Shown: positions 38,572 through 52,010 of the stretch, in pieces
Position numbering within the stretch: the first letter of the stretch is position 1
How the letters are laid out: each line of letters begins with the position of its first letter
Assembly (NCBI RefSeq): GCF_029227915.1
Contig: NC_079881.1
Coordinates: forward strand, 30,853,501 to 30,917,500
From: Hydractinia symbiolongicarpus
Taxonomy: Eukaryota; Cnidaria; Hydrozoa; Anthoathecata; Hydractiniidae
Direction of reading: 5' to 3'
Length of the DNA stretch: 64,000 nt
Made by a program: the position numbers and the translations under genes
The notes under the pieces: generated by a model
Seen by the model: the letters and a program-made list of their open reading frames with translations, nothing else
Databases searched by the model: none
What the model was told of the DNA's origin: nothing

Positions 38572-40039
38572 GTGACCAACCGTTATAACTCAAACGGACT
38601 GACACCGTTAGAAAGTCAGTGAAATGTAGTATTTGAAACTGTCTCTATTACTTCAGCGCACGCTAACGGCTAGGATTGGTCCCACTGTAAAAAATGACTG
38701 TTTTATCTTAATTTTTAATTGAAGCGCTACCACAGCGCCTAGTGTAATCGCTGAGTTTCGGCAGTCATGTCAAATTAAGAAGAATGTTATTTCTTAGAGT
38801 CCAATTGTCTCACTTATAACATTTATATGGTCACAGTCCAAAATCAGTTCAATTATGTGCCACAGTCAATCATTTCACTGTTAAAAGCGATGCAACTTAG
38901 TAATATGAGAAAAATATCGCTAATTACATGTTGGTACGAATATGTGACGCAACCGTCGTAACTGAAGCGGATTGATACCGTTAGAAAGTCAATGAAATGT
39001 TGTTTTGAAACTGTCGCTATTTCTTCAGCGCGCGATAACGGCTAGGATTGGTCCCACAGTAAAAAATGACTTATTAATCTAAATTTTTAAATGAAGCGCT
39101 ACCACAGCGCTCAGTATAATCGCTGAGTTCCGGCAATCACGTCAAATTAAGAAAAATGTTATTTCTTGGAGTCCAATTGTCTCATTTATCATATTTATCA
39201 GGCCGCAGTCCAAAGTTAGTTCAATTAAGTCCCACAGTCAATCGTTTCCTTGTTAAAAGCGATGCAACCTAGTAATATCAGAAAAATATCGCTAAATACA
39301 TGTTGGTACGAATATGTGACCAACCGTTATAACTCAAACGGACTGACACCGTTAGAAAGTCAGTGAAATGTAGTATTTGAAACTGTCTCTATTACTTCAG
39401 CGCACGCTAACGGCTAGGATTGGTCCCACTGTAAAAAATGACTGTTTTATCTTAATTTTTAATTGAAGCGCTACCACAGCGCCTAGTGTAATCGCTGAGT
39501 TTCGGCAGTCATGTCAAATTAAGAAGAATGTTATTTCTTAGAGTCCAATTGTCTCACTTATAACATTTATATGGTCACAGTCCAAAATCAGTTCAATTAT
39601 GTGCCACAGTCAATCATTTCACTGTTAAAAGCGATGCAACTTAGTAATATGAGAAAAATATCGCTAATTACATGTTGGTACGAATATGTGACGCAACCGT
39701 CGTAACTGAAGCGGATTGATACCGTTAGAAAGTCAATGAAATGTTGTTTTGAAACTGTCGCTATTTCTTCAGCGCGCGATAACGGCTAGGATTGGTCCCA
39801 CAGTAAAAAATGAATTATTAATCTAAATTTTTAAATGAAGCGCTACCACAGCGCTCAGTATAATCGCTGAGTTCCGGCAATCACGTCAAATTAAGAAAAA
39901 TGTTATTTCTTGGAGTCCAATTGTTTCATTTATCATATTTATCAGGCCGCAGTCCAAAGTTAGTTCAATTAAGTCCCACAGTCAATCGTTTCCTTGTTAA
40001 AAGCGATGCAACCTAGTAATATCAGAAAAATATCGCTAA
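38572..40039 (-). repeat. 2-monomer HOR, 744-bp period
   Basis: GTGACCAACCGTTATAACTC, one base shorter than the usual GTGACCCAACC, occurs at 38572 and 39316. The bodies alternate a GCACGCTAACGG / ACTGTTTTATC unit with a GCGATAACGG / GCGCTCAGTATAATC unit. Confidence 0.88.
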
Positions 40040-42013
40040 ATACATGTTGCTACGAATAGGTGACCCAACCGTTGTAACTCAAACGGACTGACACCGTTAG
40101 AAAGTCAATGAAATGTAGTTTTTGAAACGGTCGCTATTTCTTCAGCGCGCGATAACTACTAGGATTGGTCCCACAGTAAAAAATGACTTATTAATCTAAA
40201 TTTTTCAATGAAGCGCTACCACAGCGCCCAGTGTAATCGCTGAGTTCCAGCAATCATGTTAAATTAAGAAAAATGTTATTTCTTGGAATCCAATTTTTTT
40301 CATTTATCACACTTATCAGGTCATAGTCCAAAGTTAGTTCAATTAAGTCCCACAGACAGTCGTTTCACTGCTAAAAGCGATGCAACCTAGTAATATCAGA
40401 CAAATATCGCTAAATACATGTTGGTACGAATATGTGAAACAACCATTGAAACTCAAACGGACTGACACTGTTAGAAATTCAGTGAAATGTAGTATTTGAA
40501 ACTGTATCTATTACTTCAGCGCGCGATAACGGCTAGGATTGGTCCCACAGTAAAAAATGACTTACTAATCTAAGTTTTTAAATGAAGCGCTACCACAGCG
40601 CCCAGTGTAATCGCTGAGTTCCGGCAATCATGTCCAATTAGGAAGAATGTTAGTCCTTGGATTCAAATTTACTCATTTATCACACTTATTAGGTCACAGT
40701 CCAAAGTTAGTTCAATTAAGTCCCACAGTCAATCGTTTCATTGTTAAAAGCGATGCAACCTAGTAATATCAAAAAAAATATCGCTAAGTACATGTTGGTA
40801 CTAATATGTGACCCAACCGTTGTAACTCAAACGGACTGACACCGCTACAAAGTCAATGAAATGTAGTTTTTGAAACTGTCGCTATTTCTTCAGCGCGCGC
40901 TAACGGCTAGGATTGGTCCCACAGTAAAAAAATGACTTTTTTTAGCTTAATTCTTAAATGAAGCGCTACCACAGCGCCCAGTGTAATCGCTGAGTTCCGG
41001 CAATCATGTCAAATTAAGAAGAATGCTATCTCTTGGAGTCCAATTGTCTCATTTATCATATTTATCAGGCTGCAGTCCAAAGTTAGTTCAATTAAGTCCC
41101 ACAGTCAATCGTTTCCTTGTTAAAAGCGATGCAACCTAGTAATATCAGAAAAATATCGCTAAATACATGTTGGTACGAATAAGTGACCCAACCTTTGTAA
41201 CTCAAACGGACTGACACCGTTAGAAAGTCAATGAAATATAGTTTTTGAAACTGTCGCTATTTCTTCAGCGCGCGATAACGGCTAGGATTGGTCCCACAGT
41301 AAATATTGACTTATTAATCTAAATTTTTAAATGAAGCACTACCACATCGCCTAGTGTAATCGCCTAGTTCCGGCAATCATGTCAAATTAAGAAGAATGTT
41401 ATTTCTTGGAGTCCAATTTTCTCATTTATCACACTCATTAGGTAATAGTTCAAAGTTAGTTCAATTAAGTCCCACAGATAATCGTTTCATTGTTAAAAGC
41501 GATGCAACCTAGTAATATCAAAAGAAATATCGCTAAATTCATGTTGGTACGAATATGTGACGCAACCGTTGTAACTCAAACGGACTGACACCGTTAGAAA
41601 GTCAATGAAATGTAGTTTTTGAAACTGTCGCCATTTCTTCAGCGCGCGATAACGGCTAGGATTGGTCCCACAGTAAGAAATGACTTATTAATCTAAATTT
41701 TTAAAAGAAGCGCTACCACAGCGCCCAGTGTAATCACTGAGTTCCGGCAATCATGTCAAATTAAGAAAAATGTTATTTCTTGGAGTCCAATTTTCTCATT
41801 TAACACATTTATCAGGTCACAGTCCAAAGTTAGTTCAGTTAAGTTCCACAGTCAATCGTTTCACTGTTAAAAGCGATGCAACCTAGTAATATCAGATAAA
41901 TATCGCTAAATACATGTTGGTACAAATATTTGACCCAACCGTTGTAACTCAAACGGACTGACACCGTTTGAAAGTCAATGGAATGTAGTTTTGGAAACTT
42001 TCTCTATTACTTC
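40040..42013 (-). repeat. Copy of 34437-36410 (5603-bp offset)
   Basis: GAATAAGTGACCC 35575 recurs at 41178. Near the end, CAGCACGATAACGG replaces CAGCGCGATAACGG (near 36412), and CCCACAG replaces CCCCCAG. Confidence 0.87.
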
Positions 42014-42639
42014 AGCACGATAACGGCTAGGATTGGTCCCACAGTAAAAAATGACTTATTAATCTAAATTTTTAAATGAAGCGCTACCACAGCGCCCAGT
42101 GTAATCGCTGAGTTCCGGCAATCATGTCAAATTAAGAAGAATGTTATTTCTTGGAGTCCAATTTTTTTCACTTATCACAATTATCAAGTCACAGACCAAA
42201 GTTAGTTCAATTAAGTCCCACAGTCAATCGTTTCATTGTTAAAAGCGATGCAACCTAGTAATATCAAAAAAAATATCGCTAAGTACATGTTGGTACTAAT
42301 ATGTGACCCAACCGTTGTAACTCAAACGGACTGACACCGCTACAAAGTCAATGAAATGTAGTTTTTGAAACTGTCGCTATTTCTTCAGCGCGCGCTAACG
42401 GCTAGGATTGGTCTCACAGTAAAAAAATGACTTTTTTTTAGCTTAATTCTTAAATGAAGCGCTACCACAGCGCCCAGTGTAATCGCTGAGTTCCGGCAAT
42501 CATGTCAAATTAAGAAGAATGCTATCTCTTGGAGTCCAATTGTCTCATTTATCATATTTATCAGGCTGCAGTCCAAAGTTAGTTCAATTAAGTCCCACAG
42601 TCAATCGTTTCCTTGTTAAAAGCGATGCAACCTAGTAAT
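42014..42639 (-). repeat. Junction segment into the 7098-bp repeat
   Basis: The sequence follows the 36440-36600 type until about 42200, then switches to the 35140 type (CATTGTTAAAAGCGATGCAA with ATCGCTAAGTACATGTTGG). This marks an exchange point inside a monomer. Confidence 0.75.
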
Positions 42640-45600
42640 ATCAGAAAAATATCGCTAAATACATGTTGGTACGAATAAGTGACCCAACCTTTGTAACTCA
42701 AACGGACTGACACCGTTAGAAAGTCAATGAAATATAGTTTTTGAAACTGTCGCTATTTCTTCAGCGCGCGATAACGGCTAGGATTGGTCCCACAGTAAAT
42801 ATTGACTTATTAATCTAAATTTTTAAATGAAGCACTACCACATCGCCTAGTGTAATCGCCTAGTTCCGGCAATCATGTCAAATTAAGAAGAATGTTATTT
42901 CTTGGAGTCCAATTTTCTCATTTATCACACTCATTAGGTAATAGTTCAAAGTTAGTTCAATTAAGTCCCACAGATAATCGTTTCATTGTTAAAAGCGATG
43001 CAACCTAGTAATATCAAAAGAAATATCGCTAAATTCATGTTGGTACGAATATGTGACGCAACCGTTGTAACTCAAACGGACTGACACCGTTAGAAAGTCA
43101 ATGAAATGTAGTTTTTGAAACTGTCGCCATTTCTTCAGCGCGCGATAACGGCTAGGATTGGTCCCACAGTAAGAAATGACTTATTAATCTAAATTTTTAA
43201 AAGAAGCGCTACCACAGCGCCCAGTGTAATCACTGAGTTCCGGCAATCATGTCAAATTAAGAAAAATGTTATTTCTTGGAGTCCAATTTTCTCATTTAAC
43301 ACATTTATCAGGTCACAGTCCAAAGTTAGTTCAGTTAAGTTCCACAGTCAATCGTTTCACTGTTAAAAGCGATGCAACCTAGTAATATCAGATAAATATC
43401 GCTAAATACATGTTGGTACAAATATTTCACCCAACCGTTGTAACTCAAACGGACTGACACCGTTTGAAAGTCAATGGAATGTAGTTTTGGAAACTTTCTC
43501 TATTACTTCAGCGCGATAACGGCTAGGATTGGTCCCCCAGTAAAAAATGACTTATTAATCTAAATTTTTAAATGAAGCGCTACCACAGCGCCCAGTGTAA
43601 TCGCTGAGTTCCGGCAATCATGTCAAATTAAGAAGAATGTTATTTCTTGGAGTCCAATTTTTTTCACTTATCACAATTATCAAGTCACAGACCAAAGTTA
43701 GTTCAATTAAGTCCCACAGTCAATCGTTTCACTGTTAAAAGCGATGCAACCTAGTAATATCAGATAAACATCGCGAAATACATGTTGGTACGAATATGTG
43801 ACACAACCGTTGAAACTCAAACGGACTGACACCGTTAGAAAGTCAGTGAAATGTAGTATTTGAAACTGTCTCTATTACTTCAGCGCGCGCTAACGGCTAG
43901 GATTGGTCCCACAGTAAGAAATGACTCATTAATCTAAATTTTTAAAAAAAGCGCTACCACAGCGCCAAGTGCAATCGCTGAGTTCCGGCAATCATGTCAA
44001 ATTAAGAAGAATGTTATTTCTTGGAGTCCAATTTTTTCATTTATCACATTTATCACATTTATCAGGTCACAATCCAAAGTTAGTTCAGTTAAGTCCCACA
44101 GTCAATCGTTTCACTGTTAAAAGCGATGCAACCTAGTAATATCATTTAAATATCGCTAAATACATGTTGGTACGAATATGTGACCCAACCGTTGTAACTC
44201 AAACGGACTGACACCGCTACAAAGTCAATGAAATGTAGTTTTTGAAACTATCGCTATTTGTTCAGCGCGCAATAACGGATAGGATTGGTCCCACAGTAAA
44301 GAATGACTTATTTATCTAAATTCTTAAATGAAGCGCTACCACAGCGCCCAGTATAATCGCTGAGTTCCGGCAATCACGTCAAATTAAGAAGAATGTTATT
44401 TCTTGGAGTCCAATTGTCTCATTTATCATATTTATCAGGTCGCAGTCCAAAGTTAGTTCAACTAAGTCCCACAGTCAATTGTTTCATTGTTTAACGCGAT
44501 GCAACCTAGTAATATCAGAAAAATATTGCTAAATTCATGTTGGTACGAATTGGTGAACCAACCGTTGCAACTTAAACGGACTGACACCGTTAGAAAGTCA
44601 ATGAAATGTAGTATTTGAAACTGTCTCTATTACTTCAGCGCACGCTAACGGCTAGGATTTGTCCCACTGTAAAAAATGACTGTTTTATCTTAATTTTTAA
44701 TTGAAGCGCTACCACAGCGCCTAGTGTAATCGCTGAGTTTCGGCAGTCATGTCAAATTAAGAAGAATGTTATTTCTTGGAGTACAATTTTCTCACTTATA
44801 ACATTTATATGGTCACAGTCCAAAATCAGTTCAATTATGTGCCACAGTCAATCATTTCACTGTTAAAAGCGATGGAACTTAGTAATATGAGAAAAATATC
44901 GCTAAATACATGTTGGTACGAATATGTGACGCAACCGTCGTAACTGAAGCGGATTGATACCGTTAGAAAGTCAATGAAATGTTGTTTTGAAACTGTCGCT
45001 ATTTCTTCAGCGCGCGATAATGGCTAGGATTGGTCCCACAGTAAAAAATGACTTATTAATCTAAATTTGTAAATGTAGCGCTACCACAGCACTCAGTATA
45101 ATCGCTGAGTTCCGGCAATCACGTCAAATTAAGAAAAATGTTATTTCTTGGAGTCCAATTGTCTCATTTATCATATTTATCAGGCCGCAGTCCAAAGTTA
45201 GTTCAATTAAGTCCCACAGTCAATCCTTTCATTGTTAAAATCAATGCAACCTAGTAATATCAGAAAAATATCGCTAAATACATGTTGGTACGAATAGGTG
45301 ACCCAACCTTTGTAACTCAAACGGACTGAGACCGTTAGAAAGTCAATGAAATGTAGTTTTTAAAACTGTCGCTATTCCTTCAGCGCACGATAACGGCTAG
45401 GATTGGTCCCACAGTAAAAAATGACTTATTAATCTAAATTTTTCAATGAAGCGCTACCACAGCGCCCAGTGTAATCGCTGAGTTCCGGCAATCTTGTCAA
45501 ATTAAGAAGAATGTTATTTCTTGGTGTAAAATTGTCTCACTTTCACATTTGTAAAGGTCACAATCCATAATCAGTTCAATTAAGTTCCACAGACAATCGT

Positions 45601-45670
45601 TTCACTGCTAAAAGCGATGCAACCTAGTAATATCAGACAAATATCGCTGAATACATGTTGGTACGAATAT
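42640..45670 (-). repeat. ~3-kb HOR block, copy C
   Basis: GAATAAGTGACCC at 42673 and AAAAATATTG at 44519 are both 7098 bp from copy B. The tripled TTTATCACA sits near 44038. Here CGGCTAGGATTTGTCCC (near 44649) lacks the 1-bp loss seen in copies A and B. Confidence 0.9.
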
Positions 45671-47513
45671 GTGACCAACCGTTATAACTCAAACGGACTG
45701 ACACCGTTAGAAAGTCAGTGAAATGTAGTATTTGAAACTGTCTCTATTACTTCAGCGCACGCTAACGGCTAGGATTGGTCCCACTGTAAAAAATGACTGT
45801 TTTATCTTAATTTTTAATTGAAGCGCTACCACAGCGCCTAGTGTAATCGCTGAGTTTCGGCAGTCATGTCAAATTAAGAAGAATGTTATTTCTTAGAGTC
45901 CAATTGTCTCACTTATAACATTTATATGGTCACAGTCCAAAATCAGTTCAATTATGTGCCACAGTCAATCATTTCACTGTTAAAAGCGATGCAACTTAGT
46001 AATATAAGAAAAATATCGCTAATTACATGTTGGTACGAATATGTGACGCAACCGTCGTAACTGAAGCGGATTGATACCGTTAGAAAGTCAATGAAATGTT
46101 GTTTTGAAACTGTCGCTATTTCTTCAGCGCGCGATAACGGCTAGGATTGGTCCCACAGTAAAAAATGACTTATTAATTTAAATTTTTAAATGAAGCGCTA
46201 CCACAGCGCTCAGTATAATCGCTGAGTTCCGGCAATCACGTCAAATTAAGAAAAATGTTATTTCTTGGAGTCCAATTGTCTCATTTATCATATTTATCAG
46301 GCCGCAGTCCAAAGTTAGTTCAATTAAGTTCCACAGACAATCGTTTCACTGCTAAAAGCGATGCAACCTAGTAATATCAGACAAATATCGCTGAATACAT
46401 GTTGGTACGAATATGTGACCAACCGTTATAACTCAAACGGACTGACACCGTTAGAAAGTCAGTGAAATGTAGTATTTGAAACTGTCTCTATTACTTCAGC
46501 GCACGCTAACGGCTAGGATTGGTCCCACTGTAAAAAATGACTGTTTTATCTTAATTTTTAATTGAAGCGCTACCACAGCGCCTAGTGTAATCGCTGAGTT
46601 TCGGCAGTCATGTCAAATTAAGAAGAATGTTATTTCTTAGAGTCCAATTGTCTCACTTATAACATTTATATGGTCACAGTCCAAAATCAGTTCAATTATG
46701 TGCCACAGTCAATCATTTCACTGTTAAAAGCGATGCAACTTAGTAATATAAGAAAAATATCGCTAATTACATGTTGGTACGAATATGTGACGCAACCGTC
46801 GTAACTGAAGCGGATTGATACCGTTAGAAAGTCAATGAAATGTTGTTTTGAAACTGTCGCTATTTCTTCAGCGCGCGATAACGGCTAGGATTGGTCCCAC
46901 AGTAAAAAATGACTTATTAATTTAAATTTTTAAATGAAGCGCTACCACAGCGCTCAGTATAATCGCTGAGTTCCGGCAATCACGTCAAATTAAGAAAAAT
47001 GTTATTTCTTGGAGTCCAATTGTCTCATTTATCATATTTATCAGGCCGCAGTCCAAAGTTAGTTCAATTAAGTCCCACAGTCAATCGTTTCCTTGTTAAA
47101 AGCGATGCAACCTAGTAATATCAGAAAAATATCGCTAAATACATGTTGGTACGAATATGTGACCAACCGTTATAACTCAAACGGACTGACACCGTTAGAA
47201 AGTCAGTGAAATGTAGTATTTGAAACTGTCTCTATTACTTCAGCGCACGCTAACGGCTAGGATTGGTCCCACTGTAAAAAATGACTGTTTTATCTTAATT
47301 TTTAATTGAAGCGCTACCACAGCGCCTAGTGTAATCGCTGAGTTTCGGCAGTCATGTCAAATTAAGAAGAATGTTATTTCTTAGAGTCCAATTGTCTCAT
47401 TTATCATATTTATCAGGCCGCAGTCCAAAGTTAGTTCAATTAAGTCCCACAGTCAATCGTTTCCTTGTTAAAAGCGATGCAACCTAGTAATATCAGAAAA
47501 ATATCGCTAAATA
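45671..47513 (-). repeat. 2-monomer HOR, 744-bp period, two and a half copies
   Basis: GTGACCAACCGTTATAACTC at 45671, 46415 and 47159, each 744 bp apart, is a second expansion of the dimer seen at 38572-40039. ACTTAGTAATATAAG (near 45994 and 46738) is shared by the first two copies only. The third is cut short near 47400, where it switches to the alternate unit. Confidence 0.88.
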
Positions 47514-48636
47514 CATGTTGCTACGAATAGGTGACCCAACCGTTGTAACTCAAACGGACTGACACCGTTAGAAAGTCAATGAAATGTAGTTTTTGAAACG
47601 GTCGCTATTTCTTCAGCGCGCGATAACTACTAGGATTAGTCCCACAGTAAAAAATGACTTATTAATCTAAATTTTTCAATGAAGCGCTACCACAGCGCCC
47701 AGTGTAATCGCTGAGTTCCAGCAATCATGTTAAATTAAGAAGAATGTTATTTCTTGGAATCCAATTTTTTTCATTTATCACACTTATCAGGTCATAGTCC
47801 AAAGTTAGTTCAATTAAGTCCCACAGACAGTCGTTTCACTGCTAAAAGCGATGCAACCTAGTAATATCAGACAAATATCGCTAAATACATGTTGGTACGA
47901 ATATGTGAAACAACCATTGAAACTCAAACGGACTGACACTGTTAGAAATTCAGTGAAATGTAGTATTTGAAACTGTATCTATTACTTCAGCGCGCGATAA
48001 CGGCTAGGATTGGTCCCACAGTAAAAAATGACTTACTAATCTAAGTTTTTAAATGAAGCGCTACCACAGCGCCCAGTGTAATCGCTGAGTTCCGGCAATC
48101 ATGTCCAATTAGGAAGAATGTTAGTTCTTGGATTCAAATTTACTCATTTATCACACTTATTAGGTCACAGTCCAAAGTTAGTTCAATTAAGTCCCACAGT
48201 CAATCGTTTCATTGTTAAAAGCGATGCAACCTAGTAATATCAAAAAAAATATCGCTAAGTACATGTTGGTACTAATATGTGACCCAACCGTTGTAACTCA
48301 AACGGACTGACACCGCTACAAAGTCAATGAAATGTAGTTTTTGAAACTGTCGCTATTTCTTCAGCGCGCGCTAACGGCTAGGATTGGTCCCACAGTAAAA
48401 AAATGACTTTTTTTAGCTTAATTCTTAAATGAAGCGCTACCACAGCGCCCAGTGTAATCGCTGAGTTCCGGCAATCATGTCAAATTAAGAAGAATGCTAT
48501 CTCTTGGAGTCCAATTGTCTCATTTATCATATTTATCAGGCTGCAGTCCAAAGTTAGTTCAATTAAGTCCCACAGTCAATCGTTTCCTTGTTAAAAGCGA
48601 TGCAACCTAGTAATATCAGAAAAATATCGCTAAATA
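47514..48636 (-). repeat. 3-monomer HOR, 1123 bp, copy 1
   Basis: CATGTTGCTACGAATAGG at 47514 recurs at 48637. The block also carries GATAACTACTAGGATT and AAACAACCATTGAAACTC. Confidence 0.88.
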
Positions 48637-49770
48637 CATGTTGCTACGAATAGGTGACCCAACCGTTGTAACTCAAACGGACTGACACCGTTAGAAAGTC
48701 AATGAAATGTAGTTTTTGAAACGGTCGCCATTTCTTCAGCGCGCGATAACTACTAGGATTGGTCCCACAGTAAAAAATGACTTATTAATCTAAATTTTTC
48801 AATGAAGCGCTACCACAGCGCCCAGTGTAATCGCTGAGTTCCAGCAATCATGTTAAATTAAGAAGAATGTTATTTCTTGGAATCCAATTTTTTTCATTTA
48901 TCACACTTATCAGGTCATAGTCCAAAGTTAGTTCAATTAAGTCCCACAGACAGTCGTTTCACTGCTAAAAGCGATGCAACCTAGTAATATCAGACAAATA
49001 TCGCTAAATACATGTTGGTACGAATATGTGAAACAACCATTGAAACTCAAACGGACTGACACTGTTAGAAATTCAGTGAAATGTAGTATTTGAAACTGTA
49101 TCTATTACTTCAGCGCGCGATAACGGCTAGGATTGGTCCCACAGTAAAAAATGACTTACTTATCTAAGTTTTTAAATGAAGCGCTACCACAGCGCCCAGT
49201 GTAATCGCTGAGTTCCGGCAATCATGTCCAATTAGGAAGAATGTTAGTTCTTGGATTCAAATTTACTCATTTATCACACTTATTAGATCACAGTCCAAAG
49301 TTAGTTCAATTAAGTCCCACAGTCAATCGTTTCATTGTTAAAAGCGATGCAACCTAGTAATATCAAAAAAAATATCGCTAAGTACATGTTGGTACTAATA
49401 TGTGACCCAACCGTTGTAACTCAAACGGACTGACACCGCTACAAAGTCAATGAAATGTAGTTTTTGAAACTGTCGCTATTTCTTCAGCGCGCGCTAACGG
49501 CTAGGATTGGTCCCACAGTAAAAAAATGACTTTTTTTAGCTTAATTCTTAAATGAAGCGCTACCACAGCGCCCAGTGTAATCGCTGAGTTCCGGCAATCA
49601 TGTCAAATTAAGAAGAATGCTATCTCTTGGAGTCCAATTGTCTCATTTATCATATTTATCAGGTCGCAGTCCAAAGCTAGTTCAACTAAGTCCCACAGTC
49701 AATCGTTTCATTGTTTAAAGCGATCCAACCTAGTAATATCAGAAAAATATCGCTAAATACATGTTGGTAC
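48637..49770 (-). repeat. 3-monomer HOR, 1123 bp, copy 2
   Basis: Duplicates 47514-48636 with small changes (CGGTCGCCATTTC near 48723; ACTTATCTAAG near 49158). It diverges near 49660, where CAGGCTGCAGTCC becomes CAGGTCGCAGTCC. Confidence 0.85.
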
Positions 49771-50891
49771 GAATTGGTGATCCAACCGTTGCAACTTAAA
49801 CGGACTAACACCGTTAGAAAGTCAATGAAATGTAGTTTTTGAAACTGTCGCATTTTTTTCAGCGCGCGATAACGACTAGGATTGGTCCCACTGTAAAAAA
49901 TGACTTATTAATCTAAATTTTTAAATGAAGCGCTACCACAGCGCCCAGTGTGATCGCTGAGTTCCGGCAATCATGTCCAACTAGGAAGAATGTTATTTCT
50001 TGGAGTCCAATTTACTCATTTATCACACTTATTAGGTCACATTCCAAAGTTAGTTCAGTTAAGTCCCACAGTCAATCGTTTCACTGTTAAAAGCGATGCA
50101 ACCTAGTAAAAGCAGATAAACATCGCTAAATACATGTTGGTACGAATATGTGACCCAACCGTTATAACTCAAACGGACTGACACCGCTACAAAGGCAATG
50201 AAATGAAGTTTTTGAAACTATCGCTATTTCTTTAGCGCGCAATAACGGCTAGTATTGGTCCCACAGTAAAAATTGACTTATTAATCTTAATTTTAAAATG
50301 AAGCGCTACCACAGCGCCCAGTGTAATCGCTGAGTTCCGGCAATCACGTCTAATTAAGAAGAATGTTATTTCTTGGAGTCCAATTGTCTCATTTATCCCA
50401 TTTATAGGTCACAGTCCAAAATCAGTTCAATTTAGTCTCACAGTCAATCGTTTCATTGTTAAAAGCGATGTAACCTAGTAATATGAGAAAAATATCGCTA
50501 AATACATGTTGGTACGAATATGTGACCCAACCGTTGAAACTCAAACGGACTGACACCGTTAGAAAGTCAGTAAAATGTGGTATTTGAAACTGTCTCTATT
50601 TCTTCAGCGCGCGCTTACGGCTAGAATTGGTCCCACAGTAAAAAAAATAACTTTTTTTAGCTTAATTCTTAAATGAAGGGCTACCACAGCGCCCAGTGTA
50701 ATCGTTGAGTTTCGGCAATCATGTCAAATTAAGGAGAATGTTATTTCTGGGAGTCCAATTGTCTCATTTATCCCATTTATCAGGTCACAGTTCAAAGTTA
50801 GTTCAATTAAGTCCCACATTCAATCTTTTCACTGTTAAAAGCAATGCAACCTAGTAATATCAGATAAATATCGCTAAATACATGTTGGTAC
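49771..50891 (-). repeat. 3-monomer HOR, 1121 bp, copy 1
   Basis: GAATTGGTGATCC at 49771 recurs at 50892. Distinctive variants are TCGCATTTTTTTCAGCG, CTAGTAAAAGCAGATAAAC, CCCATTTATAGGTC and GAAGGGCTACC. Confidence 0.9.
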
Positions 50892-52010
50892 GAATTGGTG
50901 ATCCAACCTTTGCAACTTAAACGGACTAACACCGTTAGAAAGTCAATGAAATGTAGTTTTTGAAACTGTCGCATTTTTTTCAGCGCGCGATAACGACTAG
51001 GATTGGTCCCACTGTAAAAAATGACTTATTAATCTAAATTTTTAAATGAAGCGCTACCACAGCGCCCAGTGTGATCGCTGAGTTCCGGCAATCATGTCCA
51101 ACTAGGAAGAATGTTATTTCTTGGAGTCCAATTTACTCATTTATCACACTTATTAGGTCACATTCCAAAGTTAGTTCAGTTAAGTCCCACAGTCAATCGT
51201 TTCACTGTTAAAAGCGATGCAACCTAGTAAAAGCAGATAAACATCGCTAAATACATGTTGGTACGAATATGTGACCCAACCGTTATAACTCAAACGGACT
51301 GACACCGCTACAAAGGCAATGAAATGAAGTTTTTGAAACTATCGCTATTTCTTTAGCGCGCAATAACGGCTAGGATTGGTCCCACAGTAAAAATTGACTT
51401 ATTAATCTTAATTTTAAAAAGAAGCGCTACCACAGCGCCCAGTGTAATCGCTGAGTTCCGGCAATCACGTCTAATTAAGAAGAATGTTATTTCTTGGAGT
51501 CCAATTGTCTCATTTATCCCATTTATAGGTCACAGTCCAAAATCAGTTCAATTTAGTCTCACAGTCAATCGTTTCATTGTTAAAAGCGATGTAACCTAGT
51601 AATATGAGAAAAATATCGCTAAATACATGTTGGTACGAATATGTGACCCAACCGTTGAAACTCAAACGGACTGACACCGTTAGAAAGTCAGTGAAATGTG
51701 GTATTTGAAACTGTCTCTATTTCTTCAGCGCGCGCTTACGGCTAGAATTGGTCCCACAGTAAAAAAAATAACTTTTTTTAGCTTAATTCTTAAATGAAGG
51801 GCTACCACAGCGCCCAGTGTAATCGTTGAGTTTCGGCAATCATGTCAAATTAAGGAGAATGTTATTTCTGGGAGTCCAATTGTCTCATTTATCCCATTTA
51901 TCAGGTCACAGTTCAAAGTTAGTTCAATTAAGTCCCACATTCAATCTTTTCACTGTTAAAAGCAATGCAACCTAGTAATATCAGATAAATATCGCTAAAT
52001 ACATGTTGGT
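50892..52010 (-). repeat. 3-monomer HOR, 1121 bp, copy 2
   Basis: Duplicates 49771-50891. The same three monomers appear again at 53875-54995. Confidence 0.9.
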
